Shown: in pieces, positions 25,196 through 34,793 of the stretch
How positions within the stretch are numbered: position 1 is the stretch's first letter
Layout of the letters: every line of letters starts with the position of its first letter
Origin: JAXMAO01 sp046350375
GTDB lineage: Bacteria; Planctomycetota; Phycisphaerae; UBA1845; UTPLA1
DNA: 64,000 bases
Direction of reading: 5' to 3'
NCBI GenBank assembly: GCA_046350375.1
Contig: JAXMAO010000005.1
Span: 1-64,000, forward strand
Position numbers and translations under genes: made by a program
Notes under the pieces: generated by a model
Told to the model about the DNA's origin: nothing
The model's input: only the letters and a program-made list of their open reading frames with translations
The model's database searches: none

Positions 25196-28100
25196 GTGGC
25201 GTTTCGATTCATCCTCGGCCGAGCCGGAACCGGCAAGACCCATCACTGCCTGGGGCAGCTGCGCGCCGCGCTGGGGCGGGACGCCGTGAGCGGGCCGGCG
25301 CAGGTGCTGCTGGTGCCCGAGCAGGCGGCGCTGCAGATGGAGCGCGGCCTGCTGGCGGACGGCCGGCTGGCCGGGCTGAGTCGCGGCTGCGTGCTGAGTT
25401 TTCGCCGGCTGGCCCATCGCGTGCTGACCGAGGCGCCCGGTCCGCTGCCGACGCCGTTGACGGTCAACGGGCGGCGGATGCTGCTGCGGAGCATTCTGGC
25501 GCGGCGGCGCGGCGAGCTGCGCGAATTCTCGGCGGTGGCGGCGCAGGGCGTGGTGCGCGAGTTCGACGCCGCCGTGGCGGAGCTGGTCGAGCAGGCCGCC
25601 GCGCCCGCGGCACTGTGGTCGGCGGTGCGCCAGGCGGAAGAGGCCGCGGATCCGTCGGCGGCGACTGCACGACGTGACGCTGGTCTTCGAGGCCTATCGC
25701 CGCGCTTGGCCGAGGGCGCGTCGACCCCGGCGACGTGCTGGCGGCTAGCGGCCGACCGGCTCGGCGAAGCGGCATGGCTGCGTGGCGCGGCGGTCTGGGT
25801 GGACGGGTTCGCCGGCTTCACCGAGCAGCAGCTCGGCCTGCTGGCGCGAGCTGGCGGCGACGGCGGCGACGATGGACATCTCGCTGCTGGTAGATCCGGC
25901 CCGCTCGGCGGCGCGCGCGACGACGTTCCGCCCGACGAGCTGTCGATCTTCGCGCGGACCGAGCGCAGCGGGCTGGCGGTGCGGGCGGCGCTGGTCGGCG
26001 CGGGTGTGGCCGAGCATCCGCCGCTGCTGCTGCACGAGCCGCCGCGGCGCTTCGCCTCGGCCGAGCTGCGCCAGCTCGAGCAGCGGCTGTTTGCAACGTC
26101 GCCGGGTCCGTCGGGGGAGCTGACGCGCGGCGGCGCGACCGTGCGGATCGTCGCGGCGCCGACGGCCCGCGACGAGGTGGCGGCGGTGCTGCGCGAACTG
26201 CTGCGGCTGGCGCGGCGCCCGGAATCTCCGCTGCGCTTCTCCGAGATGGCGATCATCGTCCGCGACCTCGAGCCGTATCACGACGTGATTTCGGCCGCGT
26301 TGCGCGAGCACGGCGTGCCCTACTTCATCGATCGCCGCCGGCCGACCAGCCATCACGCCGTGATCGAGCTGGTTCGCGCCGCGCTGCGGATGCGGTGCGA
26401 TCCGCCGGCGGCCGGTCGATTCGTCCCCGCGCTGGTGAAGACCGGGCTGCTGCCGCTGGAGGGCGCGGCGGCCGACCTGCTCGACAACTACCTGCGCTCG
26501 TATGGTCTGGCCGACTTCACCGACTGGCGGCGCGAATGGAACTATCCGGCCTATGGGCCGATCGACGACGACCGCACTGCGCCGGCCGGCGCGGTGGCAG
26601 CGCTGCAGGTCGTCAACGCGACACGGCGCCGGCTGCACGGCTGGCTGCACGAATGGGTGATCGCGGCGCACGGCACGGCCGGGCCGACCTGCGGCGAACA
26701 CGTGACCGCGCTGGCGGCGCTGCTGCGGCGGCTGGAGACGTCGCAGCGGCTGGCGGCGTGGGCCGACGCCGCGTCGAGCCGCGGCGACCTCGACGAAGCG
26801 CAGGAGCACGAGCAGGTGTGGGCCGACCTGGTGCGGCTGCTGGACGAGCTGCACGCCGCGCTGGCTGACGAGCCGATGACGGCAATCGAATTCGCCGAGG
26901 TGGTCGAGGCCGGCCTGGGCGACTTCACGCTCGGGCTGGTGCCGGCCACGCTGAATCAACTGCTGGTCAGCTCGATCGAGCGGAGCCGCCATCCGCCGCT
27001 GCGGGCCGCCTTCCTGCTGGGCTTTTCGGACGGGCTCTTTCCGCTGCGGCACGCCGAGGAGGCGCTGCTCGGCGACGCGGAGCGGGCGCGGCTGGAGTCG
27101 GCGGGGCTGACGCTCGGGCCGTCGCGGCGGACGCGGCAGCTGGATGAGCGGCTGCTGGCGTACGTGGCCATGACGCGGGCGAGCGAGCAGTTGTGGATCA
27201 GCTATCCGCAGTCGGACGACGCGGGTCGACCGCGGGCGCCTTCGCCATACCTGGCGCACGTGTCGGCCGCGCTGCGCGGCCTGCCGGTTGACGCGTCGCC
27301 GTCGCCGGGCGGGCCGCTCGACGCGGTCCAGACGCCGGCGCAGCTTGCGGCCGCGCTGGCGCCGCGCTTGCGGCAGTGGTGCGAGGGGTCGCTGTCGGGC
27401 GCAGACGCTGACGCGTGGCTGGCGGCTTACGAGCGGGCGCGCGGCGACGCGCGGACGCGCCCGGCGCTGGCGCGGGCGGTGCGCGGGCTGCTCCCGGCGC
27501 GGCAGCCGGCGCTGTCGCGCGGCGTGGTGAAAGCGCTGCGCGGTGCGGAGCTCGACGCCAGCATCTCGCGGCTGGAGCGGTTTGCCGCCTGCCCGTATCA
27601 GCATTTCGCGCTGCACGACCTGCGGCTGTCGGCGCCTCCGGCGGCGAGCGTGGCGCCGCGCCGCATCGGGTCGATGTATCACCGCATGCTGGAGCAGTTC
27701 GTCGCCGGACTGATTGCGCGCAACCAGTCGCTGACGGCGCTGTCGGAGGGGCAGGTCGTCGCCGAGCTGAGCGGCATCGCGCAGCAGGCGGTCGCATGGG
27801 TGGCGCAGTCGCAGCCGCTGTCGGCGGGCGAGGAGCGGCAGCTTCTGCGGCGCTCGACCGGCGACCTGGCCGTGGCGCTGCACGCGCAGCGCAGCCTGGC
27901 CGAGGTGCTCGCGCCGCGCGCGGCCGAGCTGGCATTCGGCGCGAGCGACGGTGCGGGGCTGCCGGCGATCGCGGTTCGAACGCCCGGCGGCCGGACGCTG
28001 CGGCTGCACGGCCGGCTGGATCGGGTCGACCTGACGCTGTCTGGCGAAGCGAAGCCTCTGGGCGTGGTGTTCGACTACAAGCGGGCCGAGCAGCGCGGGC

Positions 28101-28687
28101 TGCGGCTCGACGCGGTCTTTCACGGGCTGGCGCTGCAACTGGCGGGCTACCTGGTCGTGCTGAGCGAGGCGCGGCGGACCGGCCACTGGGAAGTCAACCC
28201 CGCGGGGGCGTTCTACCTTCCGCTGGCGGCCGACTTCCTCCGCGTGACGCACCCGGCCGAGCGCGAAAACGATCCGGCGTGGGAGGAATTCAAGCCGCGC
28301 GGGCTGGTCGAGTTCGACGCGCTGCTGCGGCTGGACCCTGGGCCGGCCACGACGGGCTGGGGCCGGCGGTTTGCGTATTTTCGCAGCGCGGATCACACGC
28401 TGGGTCACGAGGAGCGGGGCGATGCGGCGAGTCGCGAAGACTTTCGGGCGCTGCTGGCCCACGTTCGCGCGCGAATGGGGGAACTGGCCGATCGCTTGAT
28501 GGACGGCTGCATCGATGTATCGCCGGCGCGGATCGGCGCGGGCGCGCTGCCCTGCGAACGGTGCGAGTTTCGCGACGTCTGCCGGTTCGAGCCCGAGAGC
28601 GGTTTCGCGCGGACGCTGCCGCGGCTTTCGCGGCGCGATGTCTTCGTACGCGTGCGCGACGCGTCTCCGCCGGAAGGTACGCCATGA
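25196..28687 (+). CDS. addB: AddB-like helicase-nuclease subunit (PD-(D/E)XK nuclease, Fe-S)
   Basis: 1163 residues, GTG start (MAFRFILGRAGTGKTHHC) with a Walker A at residues 8-15. The C-terminal nuclease shows the DYK core (Asp960, Lys962, VVFDYKRAE). The four cysteines expected for an AddB iron-sulfur cluster are present: Cys799 (AACPYQHF) and Cys1120, Cys1123, Cys1129 (CERCEFRDVC). With AddA it processes double-strand ends for RecA-dependent repair. The stretch 25655-25935 looks scrambled: fragments typical of the family (LHDVTLVFEAYRRA, GRVDPGDVLA, MDISLLVDPARSAAR) lie in other frames, so several compensating indels or sequence errors are likely. A TATGAT -10-like element lies at 25137-25142. 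The stop overlaps the addA start (ATGA). Confidence 0.85.
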   Translation: MAFRFILGRAGTGKTHHCLGQLRAALGRDAVSGPAQVLLVPEQAALQMERGLLADGRLAGLSRGCVLSFRRLAHRVLTEAPGPLPTPLTVNGRRMLLRSILARRRGELREFSAVAAQGVVREFDAAVAELVEQAAAPAALWSAVRQAEEAADPSAATARRDAGLRGLSPRLAEGASTPATCWRLAADRLGEAAWLRGAAVWVDGFAGFTEQQLGLLARAGGDGGDDGHLAAGRSGPLGGARDDVPPDELSIFARTERSGLAVRAALVGAGVAEHPPLLLHEPPRRFASAELRQLEQRLFATSPGPSGELTRGGATVRIVAAPTARDEVAAVLRELLRLARRPESPLRFSEMAIIVRDLEPYHDVISAALREHGVPYFIDRRRPTSHHAVIELVRAALRMRCDPPAAGRFVPALVKTGLLPLEGAAADLLDNYLRSYGLADFTDWRREWNYPAYGPIDDDRTAPAGAVAALQVVNATRRRLHGWLHEWVIAAHGTAGPTCGEHVTALAALLRRLETSQRLAAWADAASSRGDLDEAQEHEQVWADLVRLLDELHAALADEPMTAIEFAEVVEAGLGDFTLGLVPATLNQLLVSSIERSRHPPLRAAFLLGFSDGLFPLRHAEEALLGDAERARLESAGLTLGPSRRTRQLDERLLAYVAMTRASEQLWISYPQSDDAGRPRAPSPYLAHVSAALRGLPVDASPSPGGPLDAVQTPAQLAAALAPRLRQWCEGSLSGADADAWLAAYERARGDARTRPALARAVRGLLPARQPALSRGVVKALRGAELDASISRLERFAACPYQHFALHDLRLSAPPAASVAPRRIGSMYHRMLEQFVAGLIARNQSLTALSEGQVVAELSGIAQQAVAWVAQSQPLSAGEERQLLRRSTGDLAVALHAQRSLAEVLAPRAAELAFGASDGAGLPAIAVRTPGGRTLRLHGRLDRVDLTLSGEAKPLGVVFDYKRAEQRGLRLDAVFHGLALQLAGYLVVLSEARRTGHWEVNPAGAFYLPLAADFLRVTHPAERENDPAWEEFKPRGLVEFDALLRLDPGPATTGWGRRFAYFRSADHTLGHEERGDAASREDFRALLAHVRARMGELADRLMDGCIDVSPARIGAGALPCERCEFRDVCRFEPESGFARTLPRLSRRDVFVRVRDASPPEGTP

Positions 28688-31600
28688 ACTGGACGCCCGA
28701 ACAGCGAACGGCGATCGAGACGATCGACCGCGGTGTGTTGGTCTCGGCGGGCGCCGGCAGCGGCAAGACCGGCGTGCTGGCGGAGCGCTGCGTGCACCTG
28801 GTCTGCGACGCGCAGCCGCGCAGCTCGATCGATCGCCTGCTGGTGGTGACCTTCACCGACGCGGCGGCGGCCGAGATGCGCAGCCGGATCGGCGCGGCGC
28901 TGAACGATCGCCTGCGCGCGGGCGGCCCGGGCGCGGCGCGGCGCCTCTCGGAGCAACTGGCGCTGCTCGACGCGGCGCCGATCTCGACCATCCACGCCTT
29001 CTGCCGGCGCGTGCTGGCGCGGTTTTTCGCGCCGGTCGGGCTGGACCCGGGCTTTCGCGTGCTCGACGGTCACGAGGCGCGGCTGCTTCGCGCGGCGGCG
29101 CTGGATGATCTGCTTGCCACGCTGCATCGCGGCGACGGGCCGCTGGCGGATGGTTACGACGCGCTGGTCGATGCCTTCGGCCGGCCGCGCGACCCGGACG
29201 GCCCGCTGTGTGAACGGGTCGACGCGCTGGATCGGTTTCTCGAGTCGGTGGTCGATCGCGACGACTGGCTCGAGGCGCAGCTGGCGCGCTATGCGGCGGT
29301 CGATCCGGCCAGGCTGTCGCCGTTCTGGCACGCGGAGCGCCGGGCGCTGCTGACGGAGCGGTTGGCGCTGATCGCGAGCGACTGTCGCGGCGAGCTGGCG
29401 CGGCTGGCGCGCGGCGACGTGCTGCTGCGCGACGAGTTTGCGCGACGCATCGAGACGATCGCCGCAGCGCTCGAACCCCTGGTGGACGCGTGTCATCGGG
29501 CCGGCAGTGCGGCGGAGCTGGACGCCGTCTGCGAGCGGATTGCCGCGACCGAGATGGAGCATGCGCCCCGTCGGCCGCGCGAGCTGCGCGGAGCCGCGGA
29601 CGAGCCGGCGCGGCTGTTCGAGGCGGCGCAGGATCGCTATCGCGCACTGGGCAAGGCCTTGGCAGCGCTGCGGAAGACCGACGCGCGCTTCACCGACGCC
29701 GACTGGGCCGAGGGGCTGGCGCGGGTTGCGCCGCACGTCCGCACGCTGGTCGGGCTGGTGCGCGCCTTCCGGTCTCGCTACGACGAGGCGAAGCGCGCCG
29801 CGGTCGCGTGCGACTTCGCCGACCTCGAGCGACTCACGCTGCGGCTGTTGAGCGACGAGCGCGGCCAGGCGTCGCCCGTCGCGACCTGGCTGGCCGAGCG
29901 GTTCGACCACGTGCTGGTCGACGAATACCAGGACGTCAACCCGGTGCAGGATGCGATCCTGCGGCGAATCGGCCGATCGGACGACGCGCGGCGCGCCAAT
30001 AACCTGTTCGTCGTCGGCGACGTGAAGCAGTCGATCTATCGCTTCCGGCTGGCCGAGGCGGGGCTGTTCGTGCAGGCGGCCGAGCGGGCCCGCGCGCCGG
30101 CGTCGGCCGGTCGCGAGCAGTTCGTGGCGCTGAATCGCAACTTCCGGTCGCACCCGGGCATCCTCTCGTTTGTGAACGCCCTGTTCGAGCGACTGATGTC
30201 GCCGGAGCTGGGCGGCGTGGCGTATGACGACGCGGCGGCGCTGCGCCCGCCCGACGGCGCTGCGGCCGACGTGCCCGGCGCGCCGCGCGTCGAGCTGCAC
30301 CTGCTGGCGCCGCTGGCGGGGCAGGTCGCATCCGCGCCCGATGACGACACCGCGGATGACGCAGCCGCGGCCGACGACCTTGGCGGCGATTCGTGGGAGC
30401 GCGTCGAGCGCGAGGCGTTCGCGATTGCGGAGCGCATTCTGGCGCTGCGCGCGGCCGACCCGGGCGCGCGCTTTGGTGACATCGCCGTGCTGATGCGCTC
30501 GCCGCGCCACGCCGCGCCGCGCCTCGTGCGCGTGCTGGAGCGGCGCGGCATTCCGGTGCAGGCCGAGCTGGCGAGCGGCTTTTTCGCGGCGCGCGAGGTG
30601 CGCGACGTGCTGACCGTGCTGCGGCTGATCGACAATCCACGACAGGATGTGCCGCTGGCGGCCTATCTGCGCTCGCCGCTGGCGCCGCGGCCGCTGGACG
30701 ACAGCGCCCTGGCGCGCATCCGCCTGGCGGGCGAGCCCGGGGCGCCGTTTCACGAGGCGGCGATCGACGCCGCGCGGCGCGGTCCGCGCGCGGCGCTGCG
30801 TTCCGTCGTGTTCGCCGCGCTGGCGGCGCTGGAGCGCTGGCGCGAGCTGGCGCGGCGGCGGCCGCTGACGGAGCTGCTCGACGCGCTGCTCGACGAAACC
30901 GGCTACGCGGGCTACGTCGCGGCGCTGTCCGACGCCGCGGCGCGGGCCGCCAACCTGGCCGCGCTGCGCGAGGTGGTGGCGCGGTTCGCCACGTTCCGGC
31001 GTCAGGGCGTGGGGCGCTTTCTTGAATTCATGGGTCGGCTGGCGGACGCGGCCGAAGACCTCGGTGCGGCGGCGGCCGTGGCGGCGGGCGATGACCGCGT
31101 CCGCGTCATGTCGATCCACTCGGCCAAGGGGCTGGAATTTCCAGTCGTCTTCGTGGCCGAGCTCGGCAAGGAATTCAACCTGCGCGACCAGTCGGCGCCG
31201 TTCCTGTTCGAGCGCTCCGCCGGCCTGGGGCTGCGAGCGGCCGACGCCCGGCGGCGGATCACCTATCCCACCCTGGCGCACCGCCGCGCCTCGGAGATGA
31301 TCCGCCGTCAGGCGCTGGCTGAAGAGCAGCGCGTGCTCTATGTCGCGCTGACGCGCGCGAAAGAGCGGCTGATCCTGGTCGGCACGGCGCCGCGCGCCGT
31401 CGTCGCGGAATGTGAGGAGCCTGACGACGCCGGCATCACCGGGCTCGAGGCCGAGCCCGGGCCGCTTCCGCTCGCCACGCGCCTGAAGGCGCGGAGCTTT
31501 CTCGACTGGCTGCTGGCGGCGCGGCGATCGTTCACGGGCGATCAGCGCGCCCTTCTGTCGATTGAACGCTACTCGGCCGACGAAATCAGTTCCTGGCGGC

Positions 31601-32427
31601 TGGCCCCGCGCCATGATGCCGGGGTCACGGAGCGGCTGACGCGGCTGGCGCGGCTCGGCGCGGCGCCTTCCCCGCCGGCCGGCGGGGTAGAGACGGCCGG
31701 GCTCGACGCGCTGCTGGCGCGGCTGGCCTGGGAAGACCCGCGCCGTCCGCTGTCGCGGCTGCCCGCGGTGGTCGCGGCCAGTGCGCTGAAGCGCCGCTTC
31801 GATGCCCTGCGCGACCCGGACGATCCGCCCGCGCCGCTCGACCGGCCGACCTTCGCGCCGCGCTGGGCGGCGCCGCTGGCCGACTCCGTCGCGCGGCCTG
31901 CCGACGACGCGCTGGCGCGCGGCACGGCGACTCACCGCGTCCTGCAGTGCGTCGAGCTGGCGCGCGACTGCGATTTGGCCGATCTGCGGCAGCAGCTCGC
32001 CGCGCTGGTCGCCGCCGGACGGATCGACCGGCCGGACGCCGAGCGGGTCGACCTCGACGCGCTGGCGTGGTTTTTCGGCGAGCCGCTCGGGGCGCGGCTG
32101 CGGCGCGCGGGCGACACCGCGCGGCGCGAGGCGGCGTTCGTGAATGCTGTTTCGCCGGCGGAGTTCGGCGGCGCGGCGGTGGCGTGCGAACCGGCCGATC
32201 GCGTGCTGGTTCGCGGAATCGTCGACTGCTTCTTTGAAGAGGCCGGCGGGCTGGTGCTGCTCGACTACAAAACCGACCCGCTGTCGCCCGGCGAGGTGGC
32301 GGCGCGGGCCGAGCACTACCGCCCGCAGTTGGCCGCCTACGCCCGCGCGGTGGCCGACATCTGGCGCCAGCCGGTTCGCGAGCGCTGGCTCGTGTTTCTA
32401 GCTCCGCGGCAGATCGTCGCGGTCTGA
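28684..32427 (+). CDS. addA: AddA: UvrD-type helicase and exonuclease
   Basis: 1247 residues, start MNWTPEQRTAI coupled to addB by an ATGA overlap. The superfamily 1 helicase motifs are clear: Walker A (SAGAGSGKT, residues 21-29), motif II DEYQDVNPVQ, motif III VGDVKQSIYRFR, motif IV-like FRSHPGILSFVN, motif V SIHSAKGLEFPVVF and motif VI YVALTRAKERL. The C-terminal nuclease has VDCFFEEAGGLVLLDYKTD (Asp1181; Asp1194, Lys1196) and HYRPQLAAYARAV. It unwinds and resects DNA ends together with AddB. Its 3' end overlaps the convergent histidine kinase gene by 30 bases. Confidence 0.94.
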   Translation: MNWTPEQRTAIETIDRGVLVSAGAGSGKTGVLAERCVHLVCDAQPRSSIDRLLVVTFTDAAAAEMRSRIGAALNDRLRAGGPGAARRLSEQLALLDAAPISTIHAFCRRVLARFFAPVGLDPGFRVLDGHEARLLRAAALDDLLATLHRGDGPLADGYDALVDAFGRPRDPDGPLCERVDALDRFLESVVDRDDWLEAQLARYAAVDPARLSPFWHAERRALLTERLALIASDCRGELARLARGDVLLRDEFARRIETIAAALEPLVDACHRAGSAAELDAVCERIAATEMEHAPRRPRELRGAADEPARLFEAAQDRYRALGKALAALRKTDARFTDADWAEGLARVAPHVRTLVGLVRAFRSRYDEAKRAAVACDFADLERLTLRLLSDERGQASPVATWLAERFDHVLVDEYQDVNPVQDAILRRIGRSDDARRANNLFVVGDVKQSIYRFRLAEAGLFVQAAERARAPASAGREQFVALNRNFRSHPGILSFVNALFERLMSPELGGVAYDDAAALRPPDGAAADVPGAPRVELHLLAPLAGQVASAPDDDTADDAAAADDLGGDSWERVEREAFAIAERILALRAADPGARFGDIAVLMRSPRHAAPRLVRVLERRGIPVQAELASGFFAAREVRDVLTVLRLIDNPRQDVPLAAYLRSPLAPRPLDDSALARIRLAGEPGAPFHEAAIDAARRGPRAALRSVVFAALAALERWRELARRRPLTELLDALLDETGYAGYVAALSDAAARAANLAALREVVARFATFRRQGVGRFLEFMGRLADAAEDLGAAAAVAAGDDRVRVMSIHSAKGLEFPVVFVAELGKEFNLRDQSAPFLFERSAGLGLRAADARRRITYPTLAHRRASEMIRRQALAEEQRVLYVALTRAKERLILVGTAPRAVVAECEEPDDAGITGLEAEPGPLPLATRLKARSFLDWLLAARRSFTGDQRALLSIERYSADEISSWRLAPRHDAGVTERLTRLARLGAAPSPPAGGVETAGLDALLARLAWEDPRRPLSRLPAVVAASALKRRFDALRDPDDPPAPLDRPTFAPRWAAPLADSVARPADDALARGTATHRVLQCVELARDCDLADLRQQLAALVAAGRIDRPDAERVDLDALAWFFGEPLGARLRRAGDTARREAAFVNAVSPAEFGGAAVACEPADRVLVRGIVDCFFEEAGGLVLLDYKTDPLSPGEVAARAEHYRPQLAAYARAVADIWRQPVRERWLVFLAPRQIVAV

Positions 32428-33891
32428 GGCTTCGGCCGAGAGCGGCAGGCGGATCTCCACCTGCGTGCCGGCGCCGACCTTTGAATTGACCTCGATCGTC
32501 CCGCCCATGCGCTCGACCAGGCCGTGCACGGCGGCCAGCCCCAGTCCGACGTGGTCGGCCGATCCGCCCGACAGTCGCCCCTTGGTGGTGAAGAACGGCT
32601 GAAACACCTGCCGCAGCACCTCGGGCGGCATGCCCGGCCCGGTGTCTTCGATGCGGATGACGGCCTGCGAGCCTTCGGCGCGCAGCACGACGCGCAGCTG
32701 TCCGCCTGCGCTCATGGCGTCCAGGGCGTTCTGCGAAAGCGCGTCGAGCACCGGCAGCACGCGGTGCGATTCGAATTTCACCTGCGGAACGGGCGCCAGC
32801 TCGGACACGAGCGTCACGCCGCGGCGCTCGGCCGGGTCGCGCAGCCGCTCGACGAAGCCGCGCACTGCGTCGCCCAGGTCGACCGCCGAACCGACGGCGT
32901 TCTCGCTGCGGCCGAAGGCGAGCAGCTGGCTGGTGATGCGGGCGGCGCGGCCGATGGATTCGTCCACCTTTTCGAGCGTCTTGCGGATGAGGCGCGGGTT
33001 GTCGCTGGCGAGCGCGGCGCCGGTGCTGGCGAGGATGCCGCCGAGGATGTTGTTGAAGTGGTGCGCCACGGCGTTGGCCATGCGACCCATGCCGGCGAGC
33101 AGATCGGCGCGGGCGACCTGCTCGGTGAGGCGCTTGCGCTCGGTCATGTCGCGGACAATGGCGGTGAAGATGCGCCGCTCGCCGAGCGGCACCTCGCTGA
33201 TGGTCAGCTCGAGCGGAAACGGATCGCCGCTCTTGCGGATGCCGGGCAGCTCCTGCGCGCGGCCGACGAGGTTGCGCTCGCCGGTGCGGACATAGCGTTC
33301 GACCAGCGACTCGGTCTCCGAGCGGTAGGGCTCGCCGAGCAGCATGCGCAGGTGCCGGCCGATGACCTCGGCGTCGCGCCAGCCGAAGATGCGCTCGGCG
33401 GCCGGGTTGAACGTTTCGATCGTGCCGCGCTCGTCGAGCGTGAAGATGCCCTCGACGGCGTTGTCGAGAATGGCGCGGATGCGGGCGGTGCTTTCGCGCA
33501 GGGCGCGGACGGCGTGGCGGCGGACGGTGATGTCGCGCGTCGCGGTCGAGACGCCCAGCACGCTGCCGTCGTCGGCGAGAATCGGCGAGATGATCGCCAC
33601 CAGCACGCGCGGATTTCCGTCGCGATCGACGTACTCATACTCCACGTCGTTGGCGCGTCCGCCCGCGAGGATGCGCCGTGCCTCGCCTTCCACCTGCGCC
33701 CGCACCGCCTCGGGAAACGCCTCCAGCAGCGGCGAACCGATCGCCTCGGACGGCGTGCGACCCAGCAGCCGCTCGGCCTGCTCGTTCCAGCTTCGGACGA
33801 CCAGGGCGCGGTCGGCCGAGATCAGCGCGAAGCCGACCGTCCGACACAGCGCTTCGAAGAATCGCTCGTTTGCGATCATGCCGCCACGCAT
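32398..33891 (-). CDS. PAS-PAS sensor histidine kinase (cytoplasmic)
   Basis: 497 residues (a start at 33879 is equally possible). No membrane segment is visible. Two PAS/PAC units (residues about 8-125, RSWNEQAERLLGRTP; and 130-255, IFTLDERGTIETFNPAAERI) precede the dimerisation helix with the phospho-acceptor His in ANAVAHHFNNILGGI. The ATPase domain shows LSQNALDAMS (N box), DTGPGMPPEVL, FQPFFTTKG and GLGLAAVHGLVERMGG. It is of the NtrB-like class (HHFNN). No response regulator is next to it, so its partner is unknown. It lies 14 bases after the lipoprotein gene and is probably cotranscribed with it and the aminotransferase. Confidence 0.92.
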   Translation of the reverse strand: MRGGMIANERFFEALCRTVGFALISADRALVVRSWNEQAERLLGRTPSEAIGSPLLEAFPEAVRAQVEGEARRILAGGRANDVEYEYVDRDGNPRVLVAIISPILADDGSVLGVSTATRDITVRRHAVRALRESTARIRAILDNAVEGIFTLDERGTIETFNPAAERIFGWRDAEVIGRHLRMLLGEPYRSETESLVERYVRTGERNLVGRAQELPGIRKSGDPFPLELTISEVPLGERRIFTAIVRDMTERKRLTEQVARADLLAGMGRMANAVAHHFNNILGGILASTGAALASDNPRLIRKTLEKVDESIGRAARITSQLLAFGRSENAVGSAVDLGDAVRGFVERLRDPAERRGVTLVSELAPVPQVKFESHRVLPVLDALSQNALDAMSAGGQLRVVLRAEGSQAVIRIEDTGPGMPPEVLRQVFQPFFTTKGRLSGGSADHVGLGLAAVHGLVERMGGTIEVNSKVGAGTQVEIRLPLSAEASDRDDLPRS

Positions 33892-33905
33892 ACGCCGGGC
33901 CTATT

Positions 33906-34793
33906 TCACGGACCGCTCGTGCCCGGCAGCGGGCGCGGCGGACTCGGCAGCCGCGCCCAGCGCAACACCGGGCTGACGACGAGCAGGTTTTCCCGGCTCT
34001 GCCCGTCGAGCGGCTCGACGACGAACGGACAGGCCAGCAGCGACTGCCCGTCCAGGTCGCGCGTCGGCCCCAGCATCAGGAACCCGCCGCGCGGAATCAA
34101 GGCCTCGATCGCCAGCTCGCGGAAGATCCGGCCGCGATACTCCGGGCGCCAGTCCCACACGCCGGCCAGACGCTGGATCCGCTGCGGGCCGGGCGGCTGG
34201 CGCAGCTCCGGCTCCAGCCGCACGCGGACCGTGTCGAAATCGCCCGGCGGGAGGGTGAAACTCAGCCGCACCACCGGCTGGGCCGCCTCGAACGTCTGCC
34301 CGGCCCAGTGACCGGCCGGGTCGCAGAAGAAGACGTCCACGTCGCGGGCGGCGTCGGTGAGGACGATGTCCATCGGCTGATCGCCGAGGGGCGCGCCGCG
34401 CTGCACCTTGGTCCGCGCGCCGGCCTGGCGGTTGAGGATGGCGAGGATCGGCGCTCGGGCCGCGTCGCCGCCGACGCCGACGCGAAAGCCATTGGCCCGC
34501 AGCGCCCCGCGCAGGGGCTCGGCGACGGCCGCTTCGTCGACCGACCGCCAGATTTCGTCGGCGCGGGCCAGCGCGCCGATCGGCAGATCGATCCGCATGA
34601 CGCTGAATTCGACCATGCGCTGGCGCGGCGTGCCGTCGCCGGGCTCGTCGTCGGCGCGCGTCGTGGCGGACGTGGGAACCGCCGGAGCCGGCGCGCGGCG
34701 CCACGGGGTCCAGTTCCACCGGCCGCAGGCGCCGCCGGACAGGACCAGCGCGATCGCGATCAGCGCGGCATGCGGGCCGGGCCGTTGAATCAT
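33906..34793 (-). CDS. Hypothetical lipoprotein
   Basis: 295 residues starting MIQRPGPHAALIAIALVLSG with a signal peptide that ends SGGAC, a plausible lipobox. The mature part is mixed alpha/beta with no domain I recognise (MVEFSVMRIDLPIG, VDVFFCDPAGHWAG, RLSFTLPPGDFDTVRVRLEP). Its ATGA start overlaps the stop of the aminotransferase gene, so the two are coupled. It is likely exported and anchored to a membrane. Function unknown. Confidence 0.75.
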   Translation of the reverse strand: MIQRPGPHAALIAIALVLSGGACGRWNWTPWRRAPAPAVPTSATTRADDEPGDGTPRQRMVEFSVMRIDLPIGALARADEIWRSVDEAAVAEPLRGALRANGFRVGVGGDAARAPILAILNRQAGARTKVQRGAPLGDQPMDIVLTDAARDVDVFFCDPAGHWAGQTFEAAQPVVRLSFTLPPGDFDTVRVRLEPELRQPPGPQRIQRLAGVWDWRPEYRGRIFRELAIEALIPRGGFLMLGPTRDLDGQSLLACPFVVEPLDGQSRENLLVVSPVLRWARLPSPPRPLPGTSGP

